Assembly: GCF_964186625.1 (NCBI RefSeq)
Contig: NZ_OZ075108.1
Coordinates: forward strand, 1,488,001-1,552,000
From: Asticcacaulis sp. MM231
GTDB lineage: Bacteria; Pseudomonadota; Alphaproteobacteria; Caulobacterales; Caulobacteraceae
Direction: 5' to 3'
DNA: 64,000 nt
Shown here: positions 54,712 through 62,564 of the stretch, piece by piece
Layout: each line of letters opens with the position of its first letter
Position numbering within the stretch: position 1 is the stretch's first letter
Notes under the pieces: generated by a model
What the model was told of the DNA's origin: nothing
The model's database searches: none
The model's input: only the letters and a program-made list of their open reading frames with translations
Position numbers and translations under genes: made by a program

Positions 54712-55055
54712 TGCGTGTCGCAGGGCTCGTCGTCGCCGGTCTGCTGCTTGCCGGCAGCGCATCGGCGCATGATATTTTTTTCGGCACTCTGGAAAAGGAC
54801 GGCGGCAAGCTGATCCTGTCGCGTTGCGATCTTGGCGACACCCGTTATGAACTGCGTGATGATTCCGAAGATGACGCGCCGGTCGCTGACTGGCTGAAAC
54901 GCGATATCGTCAAGCCGACGCAGGCCTCGGTCTTTGGATCCGTCGAGGAAGAGGGCGACACCTATATCCTGACTGTTATGGCGATCGATGACGTCAAGCC
55001 GGGTGTCAATTGTCACCTCAGCGATGCGCTTGACCAAATGACGCTTCAGAAATAG
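54708..55055 (+). CDS. Small exported protein of unknown function
   Basis: 115 residues. The ATG at 54708 overlaps the aminotransferase stop (ATGATG; the second ATG at 54711 is equally possible). It has a signal peptide (MMRVAGLVVAGLLLAGSASA) and a mature part of about 95 residues that is acidic, with two cysteines (SRCDLG and VNCHLSD) able to form a disulfide. I recognise no family. Translational coupling ties it to the aminotransferase, so it is likely a periplasmic partner in amine use. Confidence 0.75.
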   Translation: MMRVAGLVVAGLLLAGSASAHDIFFGTLEKDGGKLILSRCDLGDTRYELRDDSEDDAPVADWLKRDIVKPTQASVFGSVEEEGDTYILTVMAIDDVKPGVNCHLSDALDQMTLQK

Positions 55056-55062
55056 GTCCGTC

Positions 55063-56085
55063 TCAGGGCTTTTGCACGATGACGCCATACCAGCCGAGCC
55101 CGGCATAGGTCTCGTAACCGGGTGTGCGATGATAGGCGATCATGGTGCCTGAGGCTTCGGTATAATGCCCGAACACGCGGCCTTCGCTGCGCAGGGCTAT
55201 GCGATCCTGCAGAATGCCGCGGCCATCGGAAGCCGCTATGATCAGGCCTTGCGCATCAACCAGCAGGGCGCGAGTGCGCTTGCGCTCGTCTTCGGAAAGC
55301 CGCACGCCCTCGGTGATGGCGCGCGCCTGTGGCTGCCAGTCGAAATGTACGCCCAGAACACCGAGCAATTCGCCAGACGCATCGCCATGCGCACGCACAC
55401 CGGTGGCATAGGTGGCGACCTGTGCGCCGTTGAGCAAGGGCTCTGTCGAGATATCAGCAACGGCGAATTCATTGCCGCTGGCCAGTTTGCGGGCACGCGT
55501 GAACCAGGCGCCTGAGGCGACATTGGCGCCCTTAGCGCTGTAGAGGTCCGGTCGGCCATTGGCGATAATGTTGCCATTCAGATCGCACAACCATAGATCG
55601 AGATAGACCGTATAGGCGTCGAGAATAACGCCGAGGCGGCGCGAGGCATGGCCATGACGAGCGTGATCGGCAGCGGCCTCGACCATGGCGGCGTCGGTCG
55701 CCCACCAGCGGACATCGCAGGTGCGCTCATAGAGGTTGCGGTCGATCAGTTCGATGGCGTTGCGCGCCAGATCGACCAGACGCGCACCCTGGTTCTGGCG
55801 CGCCATGTCTTCGGTCAGCCGTTCAAGCGATGCGATTTCGTGGCCCAGATTCGTGGCCATGATGTTGGTGATGGTCTCGACCTGAGTGGATATCTGGCGC
55901 ACCTCGTCGGCGACCACGGCGAAACCGGCGCCCATTTCGCCAGCGCGCTTGGCTTCGATCAGGGCGTTGAGCGCCAGAATGCGCAACATGCCCGTCACAC
56001 CCTTGATATCGCGCAGGTTTTCCGACGTCACCGACTTCGCCTTAGCCGTGTGCTCGATAATGTCGCGAACGCTGACCGTTTGCAT
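55063..56085 (-). CDS. Cytoplasmic chemoreceptor-like protein with N-terminal signalling tip and C-terminal Cache-like domain
   Basis: 340 residues without signal peptide or membrane helix. The N-terminal part (about 1-100) is a truncated MCP signalling hairpin: ALNALIEAKRAGEMGAGFAVVADEVRQIS (given here in two pieces, ALNALIEAKRAGEM and GAGFAVVADEVRQIS, residues 38-66) is the hallmark tip sequence. The C-terminal 110-335 looks like a Cache sensor domain (DAAMVEAAADHARHG, LWLCDLNGNIIANGR, YETYAGLGWYGVI). In ordinary receptors the sensor precedes the signalling part, so the order is reversed and the protein is apparently cytoplasmic. It lies among polyamine genes and may sense an amine or intermediate. 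Confidence 0.75.
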   Translation of the reverse strand: MQTVSVRDIIEHTAKAKSVTSENLRDIKGVTGMLRILALNALIEAKRAGEMGAGFAVVADEVRQISTQVETITNIMATNLGHEIASLERLTEDMARQNQGARLVDLARNAIELIDRNLYERTCDVRWWATDAAMVEAAADHARHGHASRRLGVILDAYTVYLDLWLCDLNGNIIANGRPDLYSAKGANVASGAWFTRARKLASGNEFAVADISTEPLLNGAQVATYATGVRAHGDASGELLGVLGVHFDWQPQARAITEGVRLSEDERKRTRALLVDAQGLIIAASDGRGILQDRIALRSEGRVFGHYTEASGTMIAYHRTPGYETYAGLGWYGVIVQKP

Positions 56086-56244
56086 GACGTCTCCCAGGCC
56101 GGTAGATAATAACCGGTTTTGGATGCCGCAATTCAGTTAATGGTGTCTGAATTTTACCCTGAATGTAACGCAATGTGTCGAAGTATGCCGTCGATTTGAT
56201 CTCACAGGCAACTATTTGCTCAATTGGTTTGAAGTGGTCTCATC

Positions 56245-57519
56245 TTACAGGCGGTCGCGCAAGGCGTAATAGCTTAGGCCGGCGACGAGGGCCGGCCAGC
56301 GCAGCAGGCGGCCGCCGAAGAAGGCTGGTGTCGGCAGGCGGCTCAACAGGCTGACATCATGGTCATTACCGGTGATGGCGCGCGCCAGCAGACGGCCGAA
56401 ATAGGGCGCCAGCACCACGCCCTGTCCGCTATAGCCGGCCGAGGCGTAGACATTGGGTACCAGATTGCGTACGAAGGGCGCTCGGCTCATGGTGATGGCC
56501 AGGGTGCCGCCCCAGCCGTGCGAGATTTTGACCTCGCCAAGCTGAGGGTAAACCTTCAGCATATTGTTGCGCACGAAGGCCTTGATGTCTTTCGGGAACC
56601 AAGGCGTGTAGTTTTCACCTCCACCGAACAACAGCCGGTTATCGGGCGTCTTACGCCAGTAATTGACGACAAAGCGCGAATCTGCCGCGGCGTAATCGTT
56701 CGGCAGGATGGCGGGATCATCGAGCGGTTCAGTGGTCAGGATGAAGTTGTTGATCGGCATGACATGGCTGTCGATTTCCTCCGACAGGCCTTCCATATAG
56801 CCGTTGCCGCAGATCAGCAGGCGTTGACAGGTGACGGTGGCGCCGTTGTCGAGATGCAGATGGATGCCCTTGGCTATTTTGCGGTAACTTATGACGTGGC
56901 TATTCTCGAACAGCCGGGCGCCGAGATCTGTCGCGGCGCGCGCCAGGCCTTGCGCCAGTTTGAGCGGATGAAGATGGCCGCCCCCGCGATCGAGCGTGCC
57001 GCCGTAATAGACATCGGTGCCGAGTTCGTCGGCCACCTGCACCTTGTCGAGCAGGGTAACCCTGTCGTAGCCGTATCTGGCGACAAAATCGACATAAGCC
57101 CGATCATCGGGTTCATAGGCAGGTTTGTGCCAGGCATGGACAAGGCCGGGCTTGAGGTCGCAGTCTATGCCGTGGGTGCGGATGAGGTCATACAGGCTGG
57201 TCTTGGCGTCTTCCGACATGTCCCAGAGCTGGCGCGCCTGATCAGCGCCGAAGAGGGCTTCCAGACGTTCCGGATCGACGCGCTGGCCGGTATGGATCTG
57301 CCCGCCGTTGCGACCAGAGGCGCCGGAGCCTATCTGCGCCGAATCGAGCACGGTGACGTCGATCTTCTTGCCAGCCAGTTCGATGGCGGCGCCAAGCCCG
57401 GTGTAGCCGCCGCCGATGATGCAGACATCGGTGTGGTGCGCGCCGCTGAGCGCGTGGTAGGCGGGGGCGCTCGCGGTGGCGGCGTACCAGGAATCGGAAG
57501 GATGGCCGGTGTTTTTCAT
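56245..57519 (-). CDS. puuB: FAD-dependent gamma-glutamylputrescine oxidase, PuuB-like
   Basis: 424-residue flavoprotein of the DAO/GlyOx-like family. The N-terminal dinucleotide-binding motif is VCIIGGGYTGLGAAIEL, followed by SGRNGGQIHTGQR, characteristic of PuuB-like oxidases; HGWGGTLAITMSR and YSGQGVVLAPYFG lie near the C-terminus. It oxidises gamma-glutamylputrescine to the aminoaldehyde that PuuC uses. It is downstream of the second ligase on the same strand, with a 140-base repeat-rich gap. Confidence 0.93.
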   Translation of the reverse strand: MKNTGHPSDSWYAATASAPAYHALSGAHHTDVCIIGGGYTGLGAAIELAGKKIDVTVLDSAQIGSGASGRNGGQIHTGQRVDPERLEALFGADQARQLWDMSEDAKTSLYDLIRTHGIDCDLKPGLVHAWHKPAYEPDDRAYVDFVARYGYDRVTLLDKVQVADELGTDVYYGGTLDRGGGHLHPLKLAQGLARAATDLGARLFENSHVISYRKIAKGIHLHLDNGATVTCQRLLICGNGYMEGLSEEIDSHVMPINNFILTTEPLDDPAILPNDYAAADSRFVVNYWRKTPDNRLLFGGGENYTPWFPKDIKAFVRNNMLKVYPQLGEVKISHGWGGTLAITMSRAPFVRNLVPNVYASAGYSGQGVVLAPYFGRLLARAITGNDHDVSLLSRLPTPAFFGGRLLRWPALVAGLSYYALRDRL

Positions 57520-57548
57520 GAAAATTCGGCTCTTCGTTCAGCCGTTTT

Positions 57549-57652
57549 GCCCCTCACCCCAGCCCTCTCCCCGCAGGCAGGGAGAGGGGGCAGTATGGCG
57601 CCGTATGCCCCCTCTCTCCCGTTTTAACGGGGAGAGGGCTGGGGTGAGGGGC
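57549..57652. repeat. Long palindromic repeat between puuB and the second ligase
   Basis: 25-base arms (57549-57573 and 57628-57652, of the form GCCCCTCACCCCAGCCCTCT...) are perfect reverse complements. Inside lies a second palindrome, GGGAGAGGGGGCA paired with TGCCCCCTCTCTCCC around a GGCGCC centre. This C/G-rich form is a well-known type of dispersed REP/MITE sequence in many proteobacteria. The folded RNA could also slow or stabilise the puuB transcript end. Confidence 0.85.
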
Positions 57653-57659
57653 TGCTTAC

Positions 57660-59078
57660 TTACACATTCAGCAGCAGGAATTCGCGTTCCCACGGGCTGA
57701 TGGTCTGCATGAACGTCTCGTACTCGTGCAGCTTGACGCGCGAATAGGCGGTGACAAATTGCGGGCCGAGAATGTCAATGATGGGCTGAGAACGCTCCAG
57801 CTTGATAATGGCCTGTACCAGCGAATAGGGCAGGTCGCCTTGCGGCAAGGTGGCGGCGTCCTTATCGACCGGATCGGCGGGGGTCATCTTGTCGACCATG
57901 CCGAGATAGCCGGAGGCGAGCACAGCGGCGATGGCCAGATACGGATTGGCATCGGATGACGGAATCCGGTTTTCAAGGCGGCGATTGGCGGGGTTGGAGG
58001 GCGGTACGCGCAGGCCCGCGGTGCGGTTGTCATAGCCCCACTGCGTATTGACCGGGGCGCCGGAGCCCTTGGCGAGGCGGCGATAGGAGTTGACGTAAGG
58101 CGCGAGCAGCGAGGTGATGGCCGGCATGTACTTCTGCTGGCCGGCGATGAAGTTGAAGAAGGCCGGGGTGGGTTCGCCTGTTTCCGGATTGGAAAACAGG
58201 TTCTGCCCGGTTTTGGCATCGACGATCGACTGGTGGATGTGCATGGCCGATCCGGGCTCATTGGCCATCGGCTTGGCCATGAAGGTGGCGTAGATATCGT
58301 GCTCCAGCGAGGTTTCCTTGATGGTGCGCTTGAACATCAGAACCTGATCCGCCAGTTCAAGCGGATCGCCGTGCAGCAGGTTGATTTCCATCTGCGCCAC
58401 GCCGGATTCGTGGATCAGGGTATCGATTTCGAGCCCCTGACTTTCGGAATATTCGTACATGTCCTCGAACAGGGCATCGAATTCATTGACCGCAGAGATC
58501 GAATAGCCCTGACGGCCGGTTTCCGGACGGCCGGAGCGACCGATCGGCGGCTTGAGCGGATAGTCGGGGTCGATGTTCTTCTCGACCAGATAGAATTCCA
58601 GTTCCGGCGCGATCACCGGCTTCCAGCCCTTGGCTTCGTAATAGCCCAGAACGCGGCGCAGCACTTGGCGCGGGCTTTCCTCGACCGGACGGCCATCGGG
58701 ATGGAAGGCGTCGTGTATCACCTGCGCGGTCGGGTCATGCGCCCAGGGCACGGCGGCGAGGGTGGCGAAATCGGGCTTGAGGAAGATGTCGGTGTCGGAT
58801 TGCACGGTGCCGACCACGCCCTCAAGATCGGGGTAGTCGCCGGTGATGGTCTGATAGAAAACCGCCAGCGGCAGGTTCATATAGGGGGTATTGAGGAACT
58901 TCTTCGACGGCATGATCTTGCCGCGCGCCACGCCGGCGAGATCGGGCACCATGCACTCGATTTCCTCGATATTCTGGCTGGCGAGCCAGGCGCGCGCCTC
59001 TTCCAGATCTTTCGCGCCGCGCTTGGCAAACGTCACCTTACGTTTGCTCTTGGATTTCATGTAGTTGTCGTGTGACAT
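57660..59078 (-). CDS. puuA: Glutamine-synthetase-like gamma-glutamylpolyamine synthetase (copy 2, PuuA-like)
   Basis: 472 residues with a basic N-terminus (KSKSKRKVTFAKRG). GS-fold motifs: APELEFYLVEKN, HESGVAQMEINLLHG, GSAMHIHQSIVD, NSYRRLAKGSGAP, NRTAGLRVPPSNP and RIPSSDANPYLAIAA. It differs considerably from the first ligase at 44331, so the two may prefer different amines. Operator copy 5 overlaps its promoter. The FAD oxidase lies downstream on the same strand. Confidence 0.93.
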   Translation of the reverse strand: MSHDNYMKSKSKRKVTFAKRGAKDLEEARAWLASQNIEEIECMVPDLAGVARGKIMPSKKFLNTPYMNLPLAVFYQTITGDYPDLEGVVGTVQSDTDIFLKPDFATLAAVPWAHDPTAQVIHDAFHPDGRPVEESPRQVLRRVLGYYEAKGWKPVIAPELEFYLVEKNIDPDYPLKPPIGRSGRPETGRQGYSISAVNEFDALFEDMYEYSESQGLEIDTLIHESGVAQMEINLLHGDPLELADQVLMFKRTIKETSLEHDIYATFMAKPMANEPGSAMHIHQSIVDAKTGQNLFSNPETGEPTPAFFNFIAGQQKYMPAITSLLAPYVNSYRRLAKGSGAPVNTQWGYDNRTAGLRVPPSNPANRRLENRIPSSDANPYLAIAAVLASGYLGMVDKMTPADPVDKDAATLPQGDLPYSLVQAIIKLERSQPIIDILGPQFVTAYSRVKLHEYETFMQTISPWEREFLLLNV

Positions 59079-59205
59079 GTTGAATCGTCTTTATGGCTTA
59101 TTGGTCATATGGATCAGAAACCAGCCAGAACGCTTTTGGAAATGACAAAAGCGCGACGAGGTCCACGGCCATGAGTTTTAAGCGGCCGCCGGGGTATTCT
59201 GACGA

Positions 59206-59243
59206 ATTGTGATCACAATATGCGCGTTTTCGAGCCTTGGCAA
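59206..59243 (-). promoter_or_regulatory. Promoter and operator copy 5 of puuA
   Basis: On the minus strand, TTGCCA (59238-59243), a 17-base spacer and TATTGT (59215-59220) form the promoter. The perfect 14-base palindrome ATTGTGATCACAAT (59206-59219) overlaps the -10 box, the same arrangement as at 39998-40009. Repression by occlusion of the start region is expected. Confidence 0.8.
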
Positions 59244-59310
59244 GCGGCTGTTTCGTGAGTCGCCCGTGATCCGGCTTGCCTGCCCGCGACGCGGGCGTTA
59301 GGGGATACGG

Positions 59311-60073
59311 ATGATCATTGAGATATCCGACCCGCATGATGAACGCCTTGACCTTTACCGCGATGTGAAGGACCGCGACCTGACCGACCGTGAGGGACTT
59401 TTCATGGCCGAGGGCAAGGTGGTGCTGGAGCGCCTGTTTTCGTCGCCTCTGGCGCAGACCGTCAGTGTCCTGACCACGCCGGAGCGTCTGAAAGGTTTGG
59501 CGCATCTGCCTGAGGCTCCGGTCTATGTCGTGGCGCAAGACCTGATGGATGACCTGGCGGGCTTTCCGATCCATCGCGGCTATCTGGCGCTGGGACGTTA
59601 TGCGCCGCCGAAGTCGCTGAGCGAGATACTGGCGGGCGAGCGTGTGCGGGTTGTGGTGCTGTCCGGAATCGCCAATACCGACAATATGGGTGGACTGATG
59701 CGCAACGCGGCGGCTTTTGGCGTCGATGCGGTGATTCTAGAATTCCACCTGCTGCGACGCGCTTTACCGGAAAGCCATCCGCGTCAGTGTCGGCGGCGTG
59801 TTGCAGGTGCCGCACTATCGCGTCAAAACTCTGCTTGAGACCTTGCGCGCCCACGACCTGACGCCTTACGCGCTTAGCCCATCCGGCGCGGTGACGCTGG
59901 ATGAGGTCAGGCCAGCCGCGCGATCCGCCATGCTATTCGGCGCCGAAGGACCGGGGCTTTCAACTGAGGTTATGGCCGTCTGCACGACGGTGCGCATCGA
60001 GATGAGCGGCGGCTTCGATAGTCTGAATGTGGGCAGCACCAGCGGAATTGTCCTTTACCACATGTGCCGGTAG
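59311..60073 (+). pseudogene. SpoU/TrmH-type RNA 2'-O-methyltransferase with +1 frameshift
   Basis: One gene in two frames. The first part (59311 to about 59740) gives GIANTDNMGGLMRNAAAFGVDAVIL, and the second, after the shift, gives YRKAIRVSVGGVLQVPHYRV, then LFGAEGPGLS and GFDSLNVGSTSGIVLYHM (the knot motifs). Removing one A from GAATTC at 59740-59745 restores LDSTCCDALYRKAIRV, the conserved stretch. The total would be 253 residues. It is either a real inactivating insertion or a sequencing error. Such enzymes 2'-O-methylate rRNA or tRNA. Confidence 0.85.
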
Positions 60074-60102
60074 GATTATCCTTCTCAAAAAGGGGAGGGA
60101 CT

Positions 60103-60999
60103 ATGAAATACTTTATCTGCGTGACGGCTGTGCTTGCCGCTTTATCATGTGTTGGTACTGTCGGTGCAACGACCTTTTTCCCAGCGGAAATGAAGTGTCC
60201 TGTGGGTGGGAAAACCTTCAAATATCAGGCCATAGGGTCGAATTCCTACTGGGGATCACGTCCCGATGGCAGGCCTTATTCTCCCATGCCGGTGACGCCG
60301 ATGCCTGAATGTCCGGACAACTATCTTGTTGTGTATCGGGAGTTTACACCTGAGGAGATCGGCAACCTCAAGACGCTTCTACAGTCTCCCGGCTATCTGG
60401 CTTTAATGGACAGACCTCAAGTTTATCGAGCCGCCTGGTTGGAAAAGTCCTTGAAGCCGCAATCGGAGTCGTATCCGTGGATGGTGCTTCAGGCGGCGTG
60501 GACTGAAAGCAATGGTTCACCGGCACGCGCGGGTTATCTCCGCGAATTTGCGCAAATCGCCGCTACAACACCTGTGAAAATTGAAAAAATGGACAGCATA
60601 GTCCTGCAAATGCGGGCCGCCAATGCGTGGCGGGAACTCGGTGACTTCGACACAGCGGCATCCACACTCGATGCCTTGCCGCTTGATGCCTTGGCGAAGG
60701 GCCTCCCTGATGATCCGGAGCTGATTAAAAAACTCAATGAAGAAGCGGGCACCCGTTGGAACATGCTTGATTACATCAAGCGTTTGCGCGTGGTAATTTC
60801 GCGCAAAGACTCCTCAGCGGAACCGCTCGATATGATTCCGCCGCGAGAAGCGGCATCGCAGTGTTTTTTCACCGCCGAGACGCTGACGGATTTTGGCAAA
60901 GCGTTCTGCCAATCTGAAGATATTAAAAAAGAAATCGAAGAAAGCCGGCAATACTGGGAGCCTCAAAAAGCCGAAATGGATAAAGCTGCCAAAAGGTAA
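60103..60999 (+). CDS. Exported protein of unknown function
   Basis: 298 residues from the ATG at 60103, preceded by AGGGGAGGGA. The N-terminal signal (MKYFICVTAVLAALSC) is followed by MKCPVGGKTFKYQ and later PECPDNYLVVYREF, so two CP motifs may bind metal. The middle and C-terminal parts are helical, with a repeat-like character (WMVLQAAWTESNG, ANAWRELGDFDTAAS) reminiscent of TPR-type helices. No family is assigned with confidence. Confidence 0.7.
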   Translation: MKYFICVTAVLAALSCVGTVGATTFFPAEMKCPVGGKTFKYQAIGSNSYWGSRPDGRPYSPMPVTPMPECPDNYLVVYREFTPEEIGNLKTLLQSPGYLALMDRPQVYRAAWLEKSLKPQSESYPWMVLQAAWTESNGSPARAGYLREFAQIAATTPVKIEKMDSIVLQMRAANAWRELGDFDTAASTLDALPLDALAKGLPDDPELIKKLNEEAGTRWNMLDYIKRLRVVISRKDSSAEPLDMIPPREAASQCFFTAETLTDFGKAFCQSEDIKKEIEESRQYWEPQKAEMDKAAKR

Positions 61000-61020
61000 C
61001 ACTACCGCCGCTGAAAGGCG

Positions 61021-62322
61021 TTATACGGTGACGGGCGTCACCGTGCGGCCGGCCTTGCCGAAGATGCGCAGATAACGCGCAATCTCGGCAGGTGCGCCGG
61101 TGGCCTTGGCCGGATTATCTGACAGCTTGACCGCCGGCCGGCCATCGGCCTCGGTCACCTTGCAGACCAGCGAGATCGGATCGAGGCCATGGCCGCCGGA
61201 TGGCGCGCAGTCACGGAAATCATTGGTCAGATTGGTGCCCCAGCCAAAACTCATCCGCACCCTGCCATGGAAATGGCGGTAGGTCACTTCAATGCTGTTG
61301 ACATCCATGCCGTCGGAAAAGATCAGCAATTTTTCGCGCGGATCGACGCCCTTCGATTGCCACCATTGGATAATCTGTTCGCCGCCGGCGATCGGCGGGG
61401 CGCTGTCCGGCCGGAAGCCGGTCCATGCCGCCAGCCAGTCCGGCGCGCGTTCAAGAAAGGCGGTGGTGCCGAAAGCATCGGGCAGGGCGATCCGCAGATT
61501 GCCGTCGTAGTGCGCCTGCCAGTCTTCCAGCACGCGATAGGGTGCCGAAGCCACGCCAGCGTCATCATCGGCCAGCGCTGCCAGCACCGTCGGCAGTTCG
61601 TGCGCATTGGTGCCGATGGCTTCGAGGTCGTTGTCCATGGCCAGCAGCACATTGGAGGTGCCGATAAAGCGCTTGCCTAAGCCTTCTTTCAGCGCCTCGA
61701 CGCACCAGCGCTGCCACAGGAAGGAATGGCGCCGGCGGGTGCCGAAATCGGACACAACGAGATCGGGTAGGGCGCTTAGGCGCTCGACCTTGCCCCACAG
61801 TTTCGCCTTGGCGCGGGCATAGAGCACATCAAGCGCGAACCGGCCCTGACCGCGCATGGCGGCGCGGGAACGCAACTCGTTGATAATGGTGAGCGCCGGG
61901 ATTTCCCACAGGGTGGTGTGCGTCCACGGGCCATGGAAGTGCAGGTTGTACTGGCCATCGACCTTGCGCAGCTCGTAATCCGGCAGACGAAAGTCCTTCA
62001 GCCAGGTCATGAAGTCCGGGCTGAACATCTGGGTCTTGCCATAGAAGGTGTTACCGGCCAGCCAGATCAGTTCCTTAGGCGCAAAGCGCAAGGTTCGGGC
62101 ATGATCGAGCTGGGCGCGCAGTTCACCTTCGTCGATATCGTCGGCAATGCGAACGCTGCTGCGATTGACCAGACCAAACGTCACCGGCACCTCTGGGTAG
62201 AGGTGCCGGATCATCTGCAACATCAGCAGTTTGTAGAAATCGGTATCGAGCAGGCTGCGCACGATCGGATCGAGCCGCCAGTTATGGTCATAGGTGCGCG
62301 AGGCGATATCGGTGACGGCCAT
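61021..62322 (-). CDS. pncB: Nicotinate phosphoribosyltransferase
   Basis: 433-residue enzyme of NAD salvage: joins nicotinate to PRPP to form nicotinate mononucleotide, with ATP hydrolysis. Recognisable features: [39 protein letters not shown] (given in two pieces, [11 protein letters not shown] and [13 protein letters not shown]), DFGTRRRHS with the conserved arginines, and [24 protein letters not shown] near the end (as ISLVCKVTE and [10 protein letters not shown]). It starts 3 bases after the DUF2188 gene and is the last gene of a three-gene leftward operon. Confidence 0.95.
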   Translation of the reverse strand: MAVTDIASRTYDHNWRLDPIVRSLLDTDFYKLLMLQMIRHLYPEVPVTFGLVNRSSVRIADDIDEGELRAQLDHARTLRFAPKELIWLAGNTFYGKTQMFSPDFMTWLKDFRLPDYELRKVDGQYNLHFHGPWTHTTLWEIPALTIINELRSRAAMRGQGRFALDVLYARAKAKLWGKVERLSALPDLVVSDFGTRRRHSFLWQRWCVEALKEGLGKRFIGTSNVLLAMDNDLEAIGTNAHELPTVLAALADDDAGVASAPYRVLEDWQAHYDGNLRIALPDAFGTTAFLERAPDWLAAWTGFRPDSAPPIAGGEQIIQWWQSKGVDPREKLLIFSDGMDVNSIEVTYRHFHGRVRMSFGWGTNLTNDFRDCAPSGGHGLDPISLVCKVTEADGRPAVKLSDNPAKATGAPAEIARYLRIFGKAGRTVTPVTV

Positions 62323-62325
62323 GGA

Positions 62326-62562
62326 TCAGCCTTCGACCGACGTCTCCGGGCGAGCGCCACCATGCGCCAGTTCTTCATGCCAGACACCGTTGGTGTCTTC
62401 GTAAGAAATGCCGGTGTCGCTGCCCGGCGCGGTTTGTTCGCGGGCGACCTTGCGGGCAGCGGCCAGCGCCAGATCGTGGCTGGCGAAGGTTTCGGAGTAG
62501 GTGCCGTCGGCCTGATAGGCCCAGCCGCCGTCGTGCTGAACGACCTTGTAGATGACCTTCAT
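62326..62562 (-). CDS. DUF2188 family protein
   Basis: 78-residue protein of the DUF2188 type: KVVQHDGGWAYQADGTYSET near the start and DLALAAARKVAREQ in the middle. The function is unknown. It is 2 bases from the end of the phosphomutase gene and 3 from pncB, so it is co-transcribed. Confidence 0.8.
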   Translation of the reverse strand: MKVIYKVVQHDGGWAYQADGTYSETFASHDLALAAARKVAREQTAPGSDTGISYEDTNGVWHEELAHGGARPETSVEG

Positions 62563-62564
62563 CC

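Noticed and set aside
56359..57627. 422-codon open frame on the plus strand opposite puuB
   Set aside because: It is antisense to a well-supported FAD oxidase, has low-complexity His/Gly/Ala/Arg composition typical of GC-rich shadow frames, and matches no family.
39165..59219. The TTGTGATCACAA sites as CRP/FNR boxes
   Set aside because: CRP/FNR sites need TGTGA and TCACA half-sites separated by about six (CRP) or four (FNR) bases. Here the halves are directly joined, and the sites are confined to amine genes beside a GntR/FCD regulator.
59311..59838. A separate 175-residue protein from the first frame of the methyltransferase
   Set aside because: The tail after about residue 143 is frameshifted sequence; the conserved knot motifs continue in the next frame, so this is one broken gene rather than a short real one.
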